Below are positions 26,550 to 35,821 of a stretch of 64,000 nt of DNA, piece by piece. Under the pieces are notes generated by a model, which saw nothing but the letters and a program-made list of their open reading frames with translations, was not told the origin of the DNA and did no database searches. Positions within the stretch are counted from its first letter, which is position 1; each line of letters opens with the position of its first letter. The position numbers were made by a program, and so were the translations under genes. Location: positions 248,001-312,000 of the forward strand of contig CBDFJZ010000006.1 in NCBI GenBank assembly GCA_965248675.1, given 5' to 3'. This DNA is from UBA6627 sp965248675 (lineage in GTDB: Bacteria; Chloroflexota; Dehalococcoidia; UBA2979).

Positions 26550-27776
26550 CTACCACGCTGCCTCGAGGAGATCGATGCTCTGATTGCGGCGTTCGTCCTC
26601 GCTGCGTGGCCCCTGGTTCGCGTTGAAGTTCTTGAGCGTGGCGTCCGCGATGCGCGGAAACTCGTCGTGCGCGATCTCGAGATCGCGCACGCGGACGGGC
26701 ATGCCGGCGGCGCGGTAGGTCGCCTCGATCGCGTCGGCGGCGGCGAGCGTCGCCTCGGACGCGGACATGTCCTCGCTCCACACCTCGAGCAGTTCTGCGA
26801 CCCGACGTGCCGGCTCAACGGCGGGCGCAGGCGCACGCCGGGCCACCGTGGCCTGAAGCACCGAGGTGGATTCGCCCTGGCCGACGTGCGGATAGAGCAC
26901 GTGAAGCGCCGTCGAGATCGCGGAGTCGCCCCCGAAGATCGCGTCGCGTGTGCCGACGACGCCGGAACCGCCGTCATCGGCGGAGCGGTTCTGAAGCAGC
27001 GCGGCGGCACAGAGGTCGATCCGCGGCTCGATCGCCGCGGGCTCGGCGCTCATCCGCCGGTAGGCGCGCTGAGCGAGACGGAGGATCTGGGCGCGATCGC
27101 CCTCGACGAGCGGGTTGGCCTCGGGAGCGGCGGCGCTGGAGACCGCGCCCGCGAAGGTGGTGGTGGCGGTCGAGCGGAGCACTTCGAGCGGGGTAGCGCG
27201 GAGCGCCTGCCAATCCCAGAAGATGGCCACGGGGCGCGTCTTCGGGTCGAAGTACTCCATGCGGTGATCGAGCTCCGGGTTGGCGAGGCCAGATCCGGCG
27301 CGATTCATCGCGCTCGTCGGCGTGGTCGGGACGTTGACGATCGGGAGCTTGGGCGCCATGAGGCGCGGGCTGACGGCCGGTTGGCCCTCGGGGTACTGGG
27401 TCATCAGCTCGAAGCGGTCGCCCGACTCGCAGAGGAACACGTCGACGACGCGGGCGGCGACGATCACGCTGCCGCCGCCGACCGCGATCAGCAGGTCGGC
27501 GCCAGCCTCGCGGGCGGCGTCGGTTGCCGCGGACACCGAACGATACGTCGAATCGACCTCGATGCCGGCGAAGGCGCCTGCGTAGCGGTCGCCGAGGGCG
27601 TCCGCAATCCGGTCGATCGTGCTCGTCCGCGAGGCGATCGAGGGCGAGGCGACGACGAAGGCACGGGACGCGCCGGCTCGTGTGACCTCGGTAGCGAGGT
27701 GTCGCTCGATCGCGTCCTCGGCGGAATGGAGGCGCCACTCGTAGCTGCGGGCGCTGAACGTGTGTGGCTCGGACAT
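26550..27776 (-). CDS. Iron-containing alcohol dehydrogenase family protein
   Basis: A 408-residue protein. The N-terminal Rossmann half carries GADLLIAVGGGSVIVAARVV (NAD-binding GGGS) and LPIVNVPTTPTSAMNRAG; the C-terminal helical half has ALHVLYPHVGQGESTSVL, which should supply metal-ligand histidines. The overall plan matches the maleylacetate reductase/Fe-ADH family, but the metal motif is divergent, so the metal and substrate are uncertain. It is divergent from the beta-helix surface protein across 217 bases that contain a 7 bp inverted repeat. Confidence 0.85.
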   Translation of the reverse strand: MSEPHTFSARSYEWRLHSAEDAIERHLATEVTRAGASRAFVVASPSIASRTSTIDRIADALGDRYAGAFAGIEVDSTYRSVSAATDAAREAGADLLIAVGGGSVIVAARVVDVFLCESGDRFELMTQYPEGQPAVSPRLMAPKLPIVNVPTTPTSAMNRAGSGLANPELDHRMEYFDPKTRPVAIFWDWQALRATPLEVLRSTATTTFAGAVSSAAAPEANPLVEGDRAQILRLAQRAYRRMSAEPAAIEPRIDLCAAALLQNRSADDGGSGVVGTRDAIFGGDSAISTALHVLYPHVGQGESTSVLQATVARRAPAPAVEPARRVAELLEVWSEDMSASEATLAAADAIEATYRAAGMPVRVRDLEIAHDEFPRIADATLKNFNANQGPRSEDERRNQSIDLLEAAW

Positions 27777-27873
27777 GGGTGCACCTCGGAGCTGCGAACC
27801 GAAGCATACGCGGGGTTTTCACGCCGTTCACGAGGCGCAACGCGACACTGCATCCCTGTTCGGATAGTCTGTT

Positions 27874-27900
27874 GACTGTCTGGAACCTTCCCCGACAGTC
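27874..27900. promoter_or_regulatory. Inverted repeat in a divergent promoter region
   Basis: GACTGTC and GACAGTC form a perfect 7 bp inverted repeat with a 13-base spacer; the left arm overlaps a TTGACT that could be a -35 box for the plus-strand gene. The spacing (20 bases centre to centre) suits a dimeric regulator. This is a pattern-based suggestion. Confidence 0.35.
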
Positions 27901-27993
27901 GCTCGGTTCTTCGTACAACCGACCGAGCACCTACGAGGACGGAGGAGCCGTCCTCGGACACCGCAAGGAAGCGGCTTGGACGGAGATGGTCAA

Positions 27994-29217
27994 ATGAAAC
28001 TCAAGCTGCTCACGCTCGCATCGCTCGCGTTGTTCGCCGGTCTACTCACCTTCGGCACCAGCGACCATGCGGCCGCGGCGACCACGCGAAACGTGCCGGC
28101 GGCCTATCCGACGATCCAGGACGCCGTGGATGCCGCTGGCCCGGGAGACACCGTGCTGGTGGCGGCGGGGACGTACTTCGAGACCGTCGTCGTCGACAAG
28201 CGGTTGACCCTCGAAGGCGCGGGCAGCGGTAGTACGGTGATCGACGCCGACGGCTTGCCAGGCAACGGAATCCTGCTCCAAGCGGGCGGGCTCTCCGCCT
28301 CGCAGCGACTGACGATCCGCGGCTTGACGGTACAGAACGCGACATCGAGCGGCATTCGGGCCGAACTCGGCGGGGGGCTCGATCTCGCTCACGTCACCCT
28401 CGATGACGTCGTCCTGACCAGCAACGCCGACAGAGGTATGGAGATTCACAACCTCACGGTCGTCACCGACATGGAGATCACCAACAGCGCGTTCACCGGC
28501 AATACAGCTCAGGGGCTGCGGACCGCCAGCAATGTGATCGTGAACGGGTTGGCGATCATCGACTCGACATTCAACGGCAATAGCTACGGCCTGTATCTAC
28601 AGGGCACCATCAACGACGTGACGGTCTCCAGTTCTGAGTTCAACGACAACGTCGTTTCTCACGGTGTGTATATGACCGAGACCGGGCCTCTGACGAACCT
28701 GCTCATCCAGGACAGCCAGTTCCGTAACAACGCTGGCGCTGGCCTGATGGTGTTCAACGTGCAGGACAATCAGGGAATCACGATCGCGAGCAGCTCATTC
28801 CAGGACAACGATCAGTGGGGCCTGCTCGTGTGGGGCGCGTCGTTGACGGACGTGCTGGTTTCGGACTCCGTGATCGCGAACAACGATGGCATCGGCATCG
28901 GGTACCGCGGCATCGACTTCAACACCTTCGACGAGACCATGACGAACGTCGCCGTGCACTTCTCGAGCATCACCGGACACCCTGTAGGCGGTGGGATGAA
29001 GAACCGCAACACGTCGGCCACAGCGATCGTTGACGCGACGCTGAACTGGTGGGGCCACGTGAGTGGCCCCAACGATCCCGTGGACGCGGACGGCCTGAGT
29101 CAGCTCAATACGGACGGCCTGGGCGACGCCGTCACGGAGTACATCTTGTACCACCCGTGGATCGGCCGGGGCGGCAAGATTCGTCTCGAGGTGCCTCCAA
29201 GGCCGGAGCATCCATGA
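27994..29217 (+). CDS. Secreted right-handed beta-helix protein (N-terminal part)
   Basis: The 407-residue product starts at ATG 27994 with a signal peptide (MKLKLLTLASLALFAGLLTF) and a GGAG site. After cleavage near AAAATTRNVPA comes the PbH1 entry AAYPTIQDAVDAAGPGDTVL, then many parallel beta-helix coils with the N-x-(A/G) turn pattern (SNADRGMEIHN, GNTAQGLRTASN, NDGIGIGYRGID). It ends at ATLNWWGHVSGPNDPVDADG, the usual closing motif of pectate-lyase-like beta-helices. No lyase catalytic site is evident; an adhesive or polysaccharide-binding role is likely. The C-terminal domain is out of frame downstream. Confidence 0.85.
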   Translation: MKLKLLTLASLALFAGLLTFGTSDHAAAATTRNVPAAYPTIQDAVDAAGPGDTVLVAAGTYFETVVVDKRLTLEGAGSGSTVIDADGLPGNGILLQAGGLSASQRLTIRGLTVQNATSSGIRAELGGGLDLAHVTLDDVVLTSNADRGMEIHNLTVVTDMEITNSAFTGNTAQGLRTASNVIVNGLAIIDSTFNGNSYGLYLQGTINDVTVSSSEFNDNVVSHGVYMTETGPLTNLLIQDSQFRNNAGAGLMVFNVQDNQGITIASSSFQDNDQWGLLVWGASLTDVLVSDSVIANNDGIGIGYRGIDFNTFDETMTNVAVHFSSITGHPVGGGMKNRNTSATAIVDATLNWWGHVSGPNDPVDADGLSQLNTDGLGDAVTEYILYHPWIGRGGKIRLEVPPRPEHP

Positions 29218-29491
29218 CGGGAACGCGAACTTCGTCTTCGAGGCCGGCGGCCTGCACTTCAGCAGCTCGGCGTACGACTGGCTGGTGGTCGCCGGTGACA
29301 CCGCCGTCTTCAACGGCAGCGGCACGATCGATGGCGCGGAGGGATCCTGCAAGCTCACGCTCTGGGCTGGCGACGCTGAGCCTGACTCGTTCCGGATCAG
29401 GATCTGGGAGGAAGTAGGGGGCTGGGAGGAGGTCGTCTAGGACAACGGATCAAACCAGCCAACTAGCCGTGGAAACATCCTCATCCACTAG
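29218..29491 (+). pseudogene. Out-of-frame C-terminal domain of the beta-helix protein
   Basis: In a shifted frame starting near 29205, the sequence reads DGNANFVFEAGGLHFSSSAY, DWLVVAGDTAVFNGSGTI and SFRIRIWEEVGGWEEVV, then TAG at 29438-29440, then DNGSNQPTSRGNILIH and a final TAG at 29489-29491. I recognise this as the small post-beta-helix domain that usually ends VVYDN...G.I.IH (post-COAP-1-like), so the first TAG sits where tyrosine is expected. One frameshift and one amber codon separate it from the upstream gene. Confidence 0.65.
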
Positions 29492-29714
29492 GAGACCGGC
29501 AAGCCGTAGATTCCGCTCATTGTCATCATGAGGAGGCCCTGGCCGATTACCAAGGGTTTCCCTCTTCCCGGCGCGGACCCAAGAGACACCGCGATGACGG
29601 TTCGGTAGCCGCAGCTCTGGGTCAGCGGCGTGCGTGGATCCCCAGCGCCGCGAGCCACGTACCATCCCGCCGAGGCCTGCCGTATGGGCCGATGTCGCAA
29701 CGGTGGAGGGTTAC

Positions 29715-30587
29715 ATGCGGATCGGTGTGGTGCTGCCTCAGATGGAGATTGGCGCGGACCCGGCGGTGATTCGCGAGTACGCCGAGACCGCGGAGGCGGC
29801 CGGCTACGACCACCTGATCGCCTACGACCACGTCCTGGGCGCCGACCCGGACCGGCCCGGCGGCTTCAGCGGGCCCTACACGCACGAGACGCTGTTCCAC
29901 GAACCGTTCGTACTGTTCGGGTTCCTGGCCGGCTTGACGAACCGGATCGAGTTCTGGAGCGGGGTGCTGATCCTCCCCCAGCGCCAGACCGCGCTGGTCG
30001 CGAAGCAAGCGGCCGAGGTGGCCGTGCTCTCGGGCGGCCGGCTCGTCCTCGGCGTGGGGGTTGGCTGGAATAACGTGGAGTACGAGGCGCTGGGCGAGGA
30101 CTTCGGAACGCGCGGCCGGCGGGTGGAGGAGCAGGTCGCGTTGCTCCGCGAGCTGTGGTCGAAGCCGGTGGTCTCGTTCGAGGGGCGATTCGATCGGGTG
30201 ACGAAGGCGGGTATCAACCCGCTGCCGGAGGCGAGTATTCCGATCTGGATGGGTGGCGGCGCCGATCGCGTGTTGGAGCGAATCGGGCGCATCGGCGATG
30301 GCTGGGTGCTGCAACCGGCGCTCCGCGACGACCCGGGCAGCGTCGCGCCACACGTCGAGCGGATTCACGAGGCGGCACTAGCGGCCGGGCGCGATCCGGC
30401 CACGATCGGCCTCGAGAGCCGCGTGTCGGTCGCGGGGCTGAGCGTCGAGCAGCAGGTCGAGCTGGCGCACGAGTGGGAAGCAATCGGCTGCACGCACGTG
30501 TCGCTGAACACGATGGCCGCCGGCCTCGAAACTCCGGCCGCGCACCTCGAGGCGGTGCGTCGCTTCGGTCAGGCGATCGGGCGATAG
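29715..30587 (+). CDS. LLM class oxidoreductase (F420-dependent type)
   Basis: The 290-residue product starts at ATG 29715 with GGAGG upstream. It begins MRIGVVLPQMEIGADPAVIR and has AAGYDHLIAYDHVLG, LPQRQTALVAKQAAEVAVLS, GVGVGWNNVEYEALGEDF and IPIWMGGGADRVLERIGRIG. These match the probable F420-dependent subgroup (TIGR03619-like) more than FMN oxygenases. Whether this organism makes F420 cannot be told from the window. Single gene between two surface-protein genes. Confidence 0.88.
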   Translation: MRIGVVLPQMEIGADPAVIREYAETAEAAGYDHLIAYDHVLGADPDRPGGFSGPYTHETLFHEPFVLFGFLAGLTNRIEFWSGVLILPQRQTALVAKQAAEVAVLSGGRLVLGVGVGWNNVEYEALGEDFGTRGRRVEEQVALLRELWSKPVVSFEGRFDRVTKAGINPLPEASIPIWMGGGADRVLERIGRIGDGWVLQPALRDDPGSVAPHVERIHEAALAAGRDPATIGLESRVSVAGLSVEQQVELAHEWEAIGCTHVSLNTMAAGLETPAAHLEAVRRFGQAIGR

Positions 30588-30753
30588 CGGCCGGCACGTC
30601 TTCGGCCTCGCAGCCCGCGCATTCATCTGAGGTTCTTACGGAGTTCCGACGGGAAGTGACCCGGCGGCACCGCACGCTCGCAAGGATCAATTCGAGGCAG
30701 GGACGCCGGTTGAACGGCGGGCGCGCGACCGCGGCCCCAGAGAGCCGGACGTC

Positions 30754-32868
30754 ATGCCCCAACACCTGATGAGTCGAACATCCAGGCGGATCGACCGTCA
30801 TGGGTGGAGTGGGCGTGTGGCGGCGCTGACGCTCGCCGCGTTCGGGATCGTCATCGCGGTGATCGGGGCGGCGATGGTGCCCGCCAGCCACGGCGGCGAT
30901 ATCGACCTCACCACCCTCGACGCACAGGAGACCCACAACGGGGCGATCTGGACGCAAGGCGGGGTGCTCGCGGGGACCGGGCTCTTCGATCCCTTCCTGA
31001 CGTTGCAGAGCAACGCCGACACCGAGCGTGGTTACAACACGATCCCCGCCGGCCAGGAGTTCGACGCGTTCTTTGGCGGCGACCGAACCCACCCAATACG
31101 CGCGTCGGCGATTCCAGAGGTCGAGGTCGGCGGGGTGCTCTACCGCGAGTTCCTGCTGGACGCGAACGACCAGGGCGCCGATACGCACATGTCGATCGAC
31201 GAGTTCAAGATTTTCCTGGACCCTGCGAACAACCTGACCGCGTACCTCGACAGCGACAACTCCTTCGGCGGAGTGGTAAAGAGCCCGATCTATGATCTCG
31301 ACGCGGGCGACGACACCACGGTGTTCCTGCTGTCGCAAGGTCTCGAGGCGGGTTCTGGTGTCTCGGATGTCGCGGTGCTGGTACCGAACACGGCCTTCCC
31401 GGCCGAGTGCCGCTACGGCGCGCCGGTGAGCGATTGCTCGCTGTGGCTGTACGTGTACACGGCGATGGGCGGGGAGGGCATCGTCGATGAGATCGACTGG
31501 AACGTCACCGCCGGCTTCGAGGAATGGCGGACCAATCTGCTGCCCGTGGTCCACGTCGCGAAGGACGTGACGGCGACCTACAGCGGCGCCGTTGAGTGGG
31601 ACATCGAGAAAACGGTCGACCCGGCCAGCTGGGATCTGCTCGCCGGCGAGAGTGGCACCTCCACCTACACGATCGACGTGACGCAGGCCGGTACGACGGC
31701 CAGCGACATGAGCCTGACCGGCACGATCACGATCACCAACCCCTCAGCCGGTGCGGTGATCGCGGACAACATCCCGGCGACGATCCTCAGCGTCACGGAC
31801 CTGGTTGACCTCGGCGCGGGCGATGAGGCCGCGACCGTCGACTGCGGCGTGTCGTTCCCGCACACCCTTGACGGCGGTGACGTCCTGGTCTGCAGTTACG
31901 AGCTCGTCTCGCCCTCGTCGACGACCGACGGGACAAACCTCGCCTCGGTCGTCCTCGAGTCAGACGAGGCGGACGACCTCGTGTACACGGGCTCCGCGGA
32001 TGTGAACTGGGTCGCCTCGCCGGTGAACGCGACGGTCAACATGTCGGACACCAACGGCGACAACTTCGGCCCCTTCAGCGGCACGGATTCGGTGCGCTAC
32101 GACCGCGAGTTCGTCTGCGCCGGTGTGGGCGAGCAGGGCGGCGACGAGGGAACCCACGACAACACGGCGACGATCGTCGAGACGGGGGACACCGACTCCG
32201 CCTCGGTCACGGTGAACTGCTCGGCCCTCGCAACGCCGACGCCAAGCCCCACACCGAGCGCGACGCCGAGCCCGACGCCCACGCCGACGCCCGCCCCGAC
32301 GGCCGTGCCGCCTCCAACGCCCGAGGTCGCGCCCTCGGTGATCGGCATCGACAACACCCGGACGTCGCCGAGCCCGGCGCTCGTCGGCGAGGTGGTGACG
32401 TTCCGCATCGACGTGATGCTGGACGTGCCCCCGACGAACGTGGCCGAGGTGCTGATCGAGTTCGACGACACGTACCTCGACTACATCAACGCGACGCTGG
32501 CTGGCGATGTGCTGTCGGAGTGCACCCTCCTCAGCATCGGCATCGCGTGCCTGTTCGGCGTGCAGGACGAGGGCTTCAGCTTCGACGTCCACTTCACGGC
32601 GTTAGAAGTCACGGAGTCGACCGCGACTCACGCCACCCTCGGCGCCGACTTCGATGGCGGTGGGCCGGGCGGCGTGACGACGGCCGGTCCGGCCACAGAT
32701 GACGTCGCGATCATCGACATCGTGGGCGTGCCGGTGCCGCCACTGGGCGACGGCAATCTGGGTCCGCTGGGGAAGGCAACGCTCGTCTTCAGCGCCGGGC
32801 TGATGGCGGCGGTGACTGCGGCATTCGCTGGAACCTTCGCGGTGCTACGTCGGGAGCGGCTGCGGTAA
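30754..32868 (+). CDS. Large secreted surface protein with Thr/Pro linker and C-terminal anchor
   Basis: A 704-residue protein starting at ATG 30754 (an in-frame ATG at 30769 is equally possible). It has a signal or membrane segment at about residues 25-45, a beta-rich domain up to about 270, and an Ig/DUF11-like domain (EWDIEKTVDPASWDLLAGES; YTIDVTQAGTTASDMSLTGT). A linker of about 35 residues of alternating Pro/Thr (TPTPSPTPSATPSPTP...) leads to a cohesin-like domain (FRIDVMLDVPPTNVAEVLIE) and a C-terminal membrane helix followed by RRERLR. The topology suggests a cell-surface protein anchored at its C terminus. Confidence 0.75.
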   Translation: MPQHLMSRTSRRIDRHGWSGRVAALTLAAFGIVIAVIGAAMVPASHGGDIDLTTLDAQETHNGAIWTQGGVLAGTGLFDPFLTLQSNADTERGYNTIPAGQEFDAFFGGDRTHPIRASAIPEVEVGGVLYREFLLDANDQGADTHMSIDEFKIFLDPANNLTAYLDSDNSFGGVVKSPIYDLDAGDDTTVFLLSQGLEAGSGVSDVAVLVPNTAFPAECRYGAPVSDCSLWLYVYTAMGGEGIVDEIDWNVTAGFEEWRTNLLPVVHVAKDVTATYSGAVEWDIEKTVDPASWDLLAGESGTSTYTIDVTQAGTTASDMSLTGTITITNPSAGAVIADNIPATILSVTDLVDLGAGDEAATVDCGVSFPHTLDGGDVLVCSYELVSPSSTTDGTNLASVVLESDEADDLVYTGSADVNWVASPVNATVNMSDTNGDNFGPFSGTDSVRYDREFVCAGVGEQGGDEGTHDNTATIVETGDTDSASVTVNCSALATPTPSPTPSATPSPTPTPTPAPTAVPPPTPEVAPSVIGIDNTRTSPSPALVGEVVTFRIDVMLDVPPTNVAEVLIEFDDTYLDYINATLAGDVLSECTLLSIGIACLFGVQDEGFSFDVHFTALEVTESTATHATLGADFDGGGPGGVTTAGPATDDVAIIDIVGVPVPPLGDGNLGPLGKATLVFSAGLMAAVTAAFAGTFAVLRRERLR

Positions 32869-33009
32869 CAGTCGCGCCCGCCACCGGTGGCGCTATCACG
32901 GTCTCGGATCATCATGTCCGTGTTTGACCGACCGGCCCGAAGATAGCGAGGAAGGGCGAGTAGGGGGCGCTGGCCGGATCGGAGTGAGCCGCGCGCGCGA
33001 GCGGGCGCC

Positions 33010-33039
33010 TTGATGCGATTCGAGAGCGGCGCGTATCTT
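33010..33039 (+). promoter_or_regulatory. Candidate promoter of the esterase/BVMO operon
   Basis: TTGATG (33010-33015) and TATCTT (33034-33039) with an 18-base spacer, 43 bases before the esterase ATG. Each box matches the sigma-70 consensus at four of six positions. Confidence 0.35.
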
Positions 33040-33082
33040 TCCCAAATCGAACGGGTGTCACGAAGCCGAATCCGGGGCCCGC

Positions 33083-34045
33083 ATGGCGGTTGACTTCCAG
33101 ACGGGGATGTTTCTCCAGCAGCTGGCCGAAGCCGGGGGAAAGCCCTTGCACGAGTGCACGCCCGAGGAGGCGCGCGCGCTGGGTGCGGGGGTCGCGGAAC
33201 TGAACGGCCCGGCACCCGCGATGGCGCGGGTCGAAGATCACTCGATCGCCACTTCGGACGGCACGGTGCCACTGCGGGTGCTCGTGCCAATCGATCCGCC
33301 CCGAGGGGTGATCGTCTACTACCACGGCGGCGGCTGGGTGATCGGCTCGATCGATGAGTACGGAACGCTGGGCCGCAAGGTCGCCGAGCGAACCTCGTGC
33401 GCGGTCGTGCTGGTGGACTACCGGAAGGCGCCCGAGCACCCGTTCCCGACAGCCGTCGACGATTCCTACGCGGCCCTCGAATGGGTCGGCGGGCACCTCG
33501 CGGAGATCGCCGGTCCCGAGGATGTCCCTCTGATCGTGGCGGGCGACAGCGCGGGCGGGAACCTCTCTGCCGTGATGGCGCTGCGCGCGCGAGACCGCGC
33601 CGGGCCGTCGCTCGACCTCCAGGTGCTGATCTACCCCGTGACCGACGCGGACTTCGAGCGCACCTCCTACACCGACCCCGATCACCAGCTGCTGCTGACG
33701 CGTGACGCGATGATCTGGTTCTGGGATCACTACCTGCCCGAGGCGTCCCGGCGCACTGACCCGGACGCCTCGCCGTTGCACGCCTCGGATCTGTCGGGGC
33801 TGCCGCCGGCGGTCGTAATCACGGCCGAGCACGACCCGCTGCGTGACGAGGGCGAAGCGTACGCGGAGCGCCTCGCGAAGGCCGGCGTGGCGGTGGACTT
33901 CCGGCGCCACGACGGTCAGGTGCACGGGTTCTTCCAGCTGCTGATGCTGCCGGGGAGCGAACGCGGTTTCCAGCAGGTCGTCAAGGCGATCCAGGCCTGT
34001 GTGGTGCGCCGCGCAAAGGGCCAGTCGGCGCTCGCCCCACGCTGA
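33083..34045 (+). CDS. Alpha/beta-hydrolase, HSL-type esterase
   Basis: A 320-residue hormone-sensitive-lipase family esterase. The oxyanion motif is YYHGGGWVIGS, the nucleophile lies in VAGDSAGGNLSAVM, the acid in TAEHDPLRDEG and the histidine in QVHGFFQL, all at usual spacing. Its gene is 62 bases upstream of a Baeyer-Villiger monooxygenase in the same direction. A likely job is hydrolysis of the ester or lactone made by that oxygenase; this is inferred from context. Confidence 0.92.
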   Translation: MAVDFQTGMFLQQLAEAGGKPLHECTPEEARALGAGVAELNGPAPAMARVEDHSIATSDGTVPLRVLVPIDPPRGVIVYYHGGGWVIGSIDEYGTLGRKVAERTSCAVVLVDYRKAPEHPFPTAVDDSYAALEWVGGHLAEIAGPEDVPLIVAGDSAGGNLSAVMALRARDRAGPSLDLQVLIYPVTDADFERTSYTDPDHQLLLTRDAMIWFWDHYLPEASRRTDPDASPLHASDLSGLPPAVVITAEHDPLRDEGEAYAERLAKAGVAVDFRRHDGQVHGFFQLLMLPGSERGFQQVVKAIQACVVRRAKGQSALAPR

Positions 34046-34107
34046 GCAACTCGCCTACGATCGATGCCGATGATCAGACCGAGGCCCGACGGCCCGAGGA
34101 GGCAGTG

Positions 34108-35754
34108 ATGGTTGCAGCAACGAAGACCGCCGAGGTCGACGCGGTCGTGATCGGCGCCGGCTTCTCTGGGCTTTATATGCTCAAGCGGTTACGCGACGAC
34201 CTCGGGCTTACCTCACGCGTCTTCGAGGCCGGCGACGACGTGGGCGGCACCTGGTACTGGAACCGCTACCCCGGCGCGCGCTGCGACTCCGAGGCCTACA
34301 TGTACTGCTTCTCGTTCGACAAGGACCTGATGCAGGAGTGGAACTGGAGCGGCAAGTACCCGGAGCAGCCCGAGATCCTGGAGTACCTCCAGCACGTGGC
34401 CAACCGCTTCGACCTGCGGAGCGGCATACAGTTCAACACGCGCGTGACCGCCGCCCACTGGGACGAATCCACCAACCGCTGGCACGTGGAGACGGACCAG
34501 GGCGACGAGGTCTCGGCGCAGTACCTCATCACCGGCATCGGCTGCATCTCCACGGGACAGGTGCCGAACATTCCCGGCCTCGAGAGCTTCGAGGGCGAGT
34601 CGTACCACACGGGGACGTGGCCGCATGAGGGGGTCGACTTCACCGGGAAGCGCGTCGGCGTGATCGGTACGGGCTCCAGCGGGGTGCAGTCGATCCCGGT
34701 GATCGCCGAGCAGGCGGCGCACCTGACGGTGTTCCAGCGAACGCCGCAGTACATGATCCCGGCCCGTCACCACACAGTGGACACGCACTACCTGGACGAG
34801 GTGAAGAAGGACTACGACGCGATCTGGGAGAAGGCCCGTCACTCGCAGGGCGGATTCCCGTACGACGGACCTGAGCGGTCGGCGCTGGACGCGACGCCCG
34901 AGGAACGTCAGGCGGCATACGAGGAGGGCTGGGCGGAGGGCGGCTTCAAGTTCGTCTTCGGGTCGTTCACCGACATCGCGACCGATCTGCGAGCGAACGC
35001 GACCGCGTCCGAGTTCATCCGCTCTAAGATCCGCGAGATCGTGCACGACCCGGACACGGCCGAGAAGCTGCTGCCGAGAGACCACCCGTTCACCTCGAAG
35101 CGCGCGCTGATCGATACGAACTACTACGACACCTACAACCGCGACAACGTGGAACTGGTGGACATCCGTCACGCACCGATCGAGGAGATCACGCCGAAGG
35201 GCGTTCGCACCGAGGAAGGCGAGTGGGACCTCGACATCATCGTCTTCGCGACGGGATTCGACGCGATGACGGGGACCTATTTCAAGATGGACATTCGCGG
35301 CCGCGACGGGCTGCCGCTGAAGGAGAAGTGGGCCGCCGGTCCAAAGACATACCTCGGTCTGTCGAGCGCCGGGTTCCCGAACATGTTCATGATCACGGGT
35401 CCGGGCAGCCCCTCCGTGCTGAGCAACATGCCGGTCTCGATTGAGCAACACGTGGAGTTCATCTCCGACATGCTCGAAAGCATGCGCGAGCGCGGCGTCG
35501 AGGTTGCCGAGGCGGACGCCGACGCCGAGGCCGCGTGGGTGGACCACGTCAACGAGGTCGCCGACAAGACGCTCTTCATGCTGGCCGACTCGTGGTACCT
35601 CGGGGCCAACATTCCCGGGAAGCCGCGCGTCTTCATGCCGTACCCCGGCGGCGTCGGCCGGTACCGCGAGAAGTGCGACGAGATCGCCGCCGCTGGCTAC
35701 GAGGGCTACGTGCTCAGCAGCGGTAGCCCGGTGGAGGCGGCGAGCACGACCTAG
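34108..35754 (+). CDS. Flavin-containing Baeyer-Villiger-type monooxygenase
   Basis: The 548-residue enzyme starts at ATG 34108, with GAGGAG 5 bases upstream. FAD-binding GxGxxG is AVVIGAGFSGLYMLKRLRDD, the NADPH-binding one is VGVIGTGSSGVQSIPVIAEQ. Between them the fingerprint FxGxxxHxxxWP is intact (FEGESYHTGTWP). VFATGFDAMTGT is the second conserved site. Such enzymes insert oxygen next to a ketone to give an ester or lactone. The upstream esterase is a natural partner for ketone catabolism. Confidence 0.93.
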   Translation: MVAATKTAEVDAVVIGAGFSGLYMLKRLRDDLGLTSRVFEAGDDVGGTWYWNRYPGARCDSEAYMYCFSFDKDLMQEWNWSGKYPEQPEILEYLQHVANRFDLRSGIQFNTRVTAAHWDESTNRWHVETDQGDEVSAQYLITGIGCISTGQVPNIPGLESFEGESYHTGTWPHEGVDFTGKRVGVIGTGSSGVQSIPVIAEQAAHLTVFQRTPQYMIPARHHTVDTHYLDEVKKDYDAIWEKARHSQGGFPYDGPERSALDATPEERQAAYEEGWAEGGFKFVFGSFTDIATDLRANATASEFIRSKIREIVHDPDTAEKLLPRDHPFTSKRALIDTNYYDTYNRDNVELVDIRHAPIEEITPKGVRTEEGEWDLDIIVFATGFDAMTGTYFKMDIRGRDGLPLKEKWAAGPKTYLGLSSAGFPNMFMITGPGSPSVLSNMPVSIEQHVEFISDMLESMRERGVEVAEADADAEAAWVDHVNEVADKTLFMLADSWYLGANIPGKPRVFMPYPGGVGRYREKCDEIAAAGYEGYVLSSGSPVEAASTT

Positions 35755-35821
35755 CCTCGCTCCGATCAGCCTCCTCGCGCTAGGGGATCGGCGCCGCGCG
35801 CCGAGTCCGGTCGCGGTCGTC

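Noticed and set aside
32232..32330. Short regular repeats that might suggest a CRISPR array or satellite
   Set aside because: They encode the Pro/Thr linker of a surface protein in frame, with no spacer pattern.
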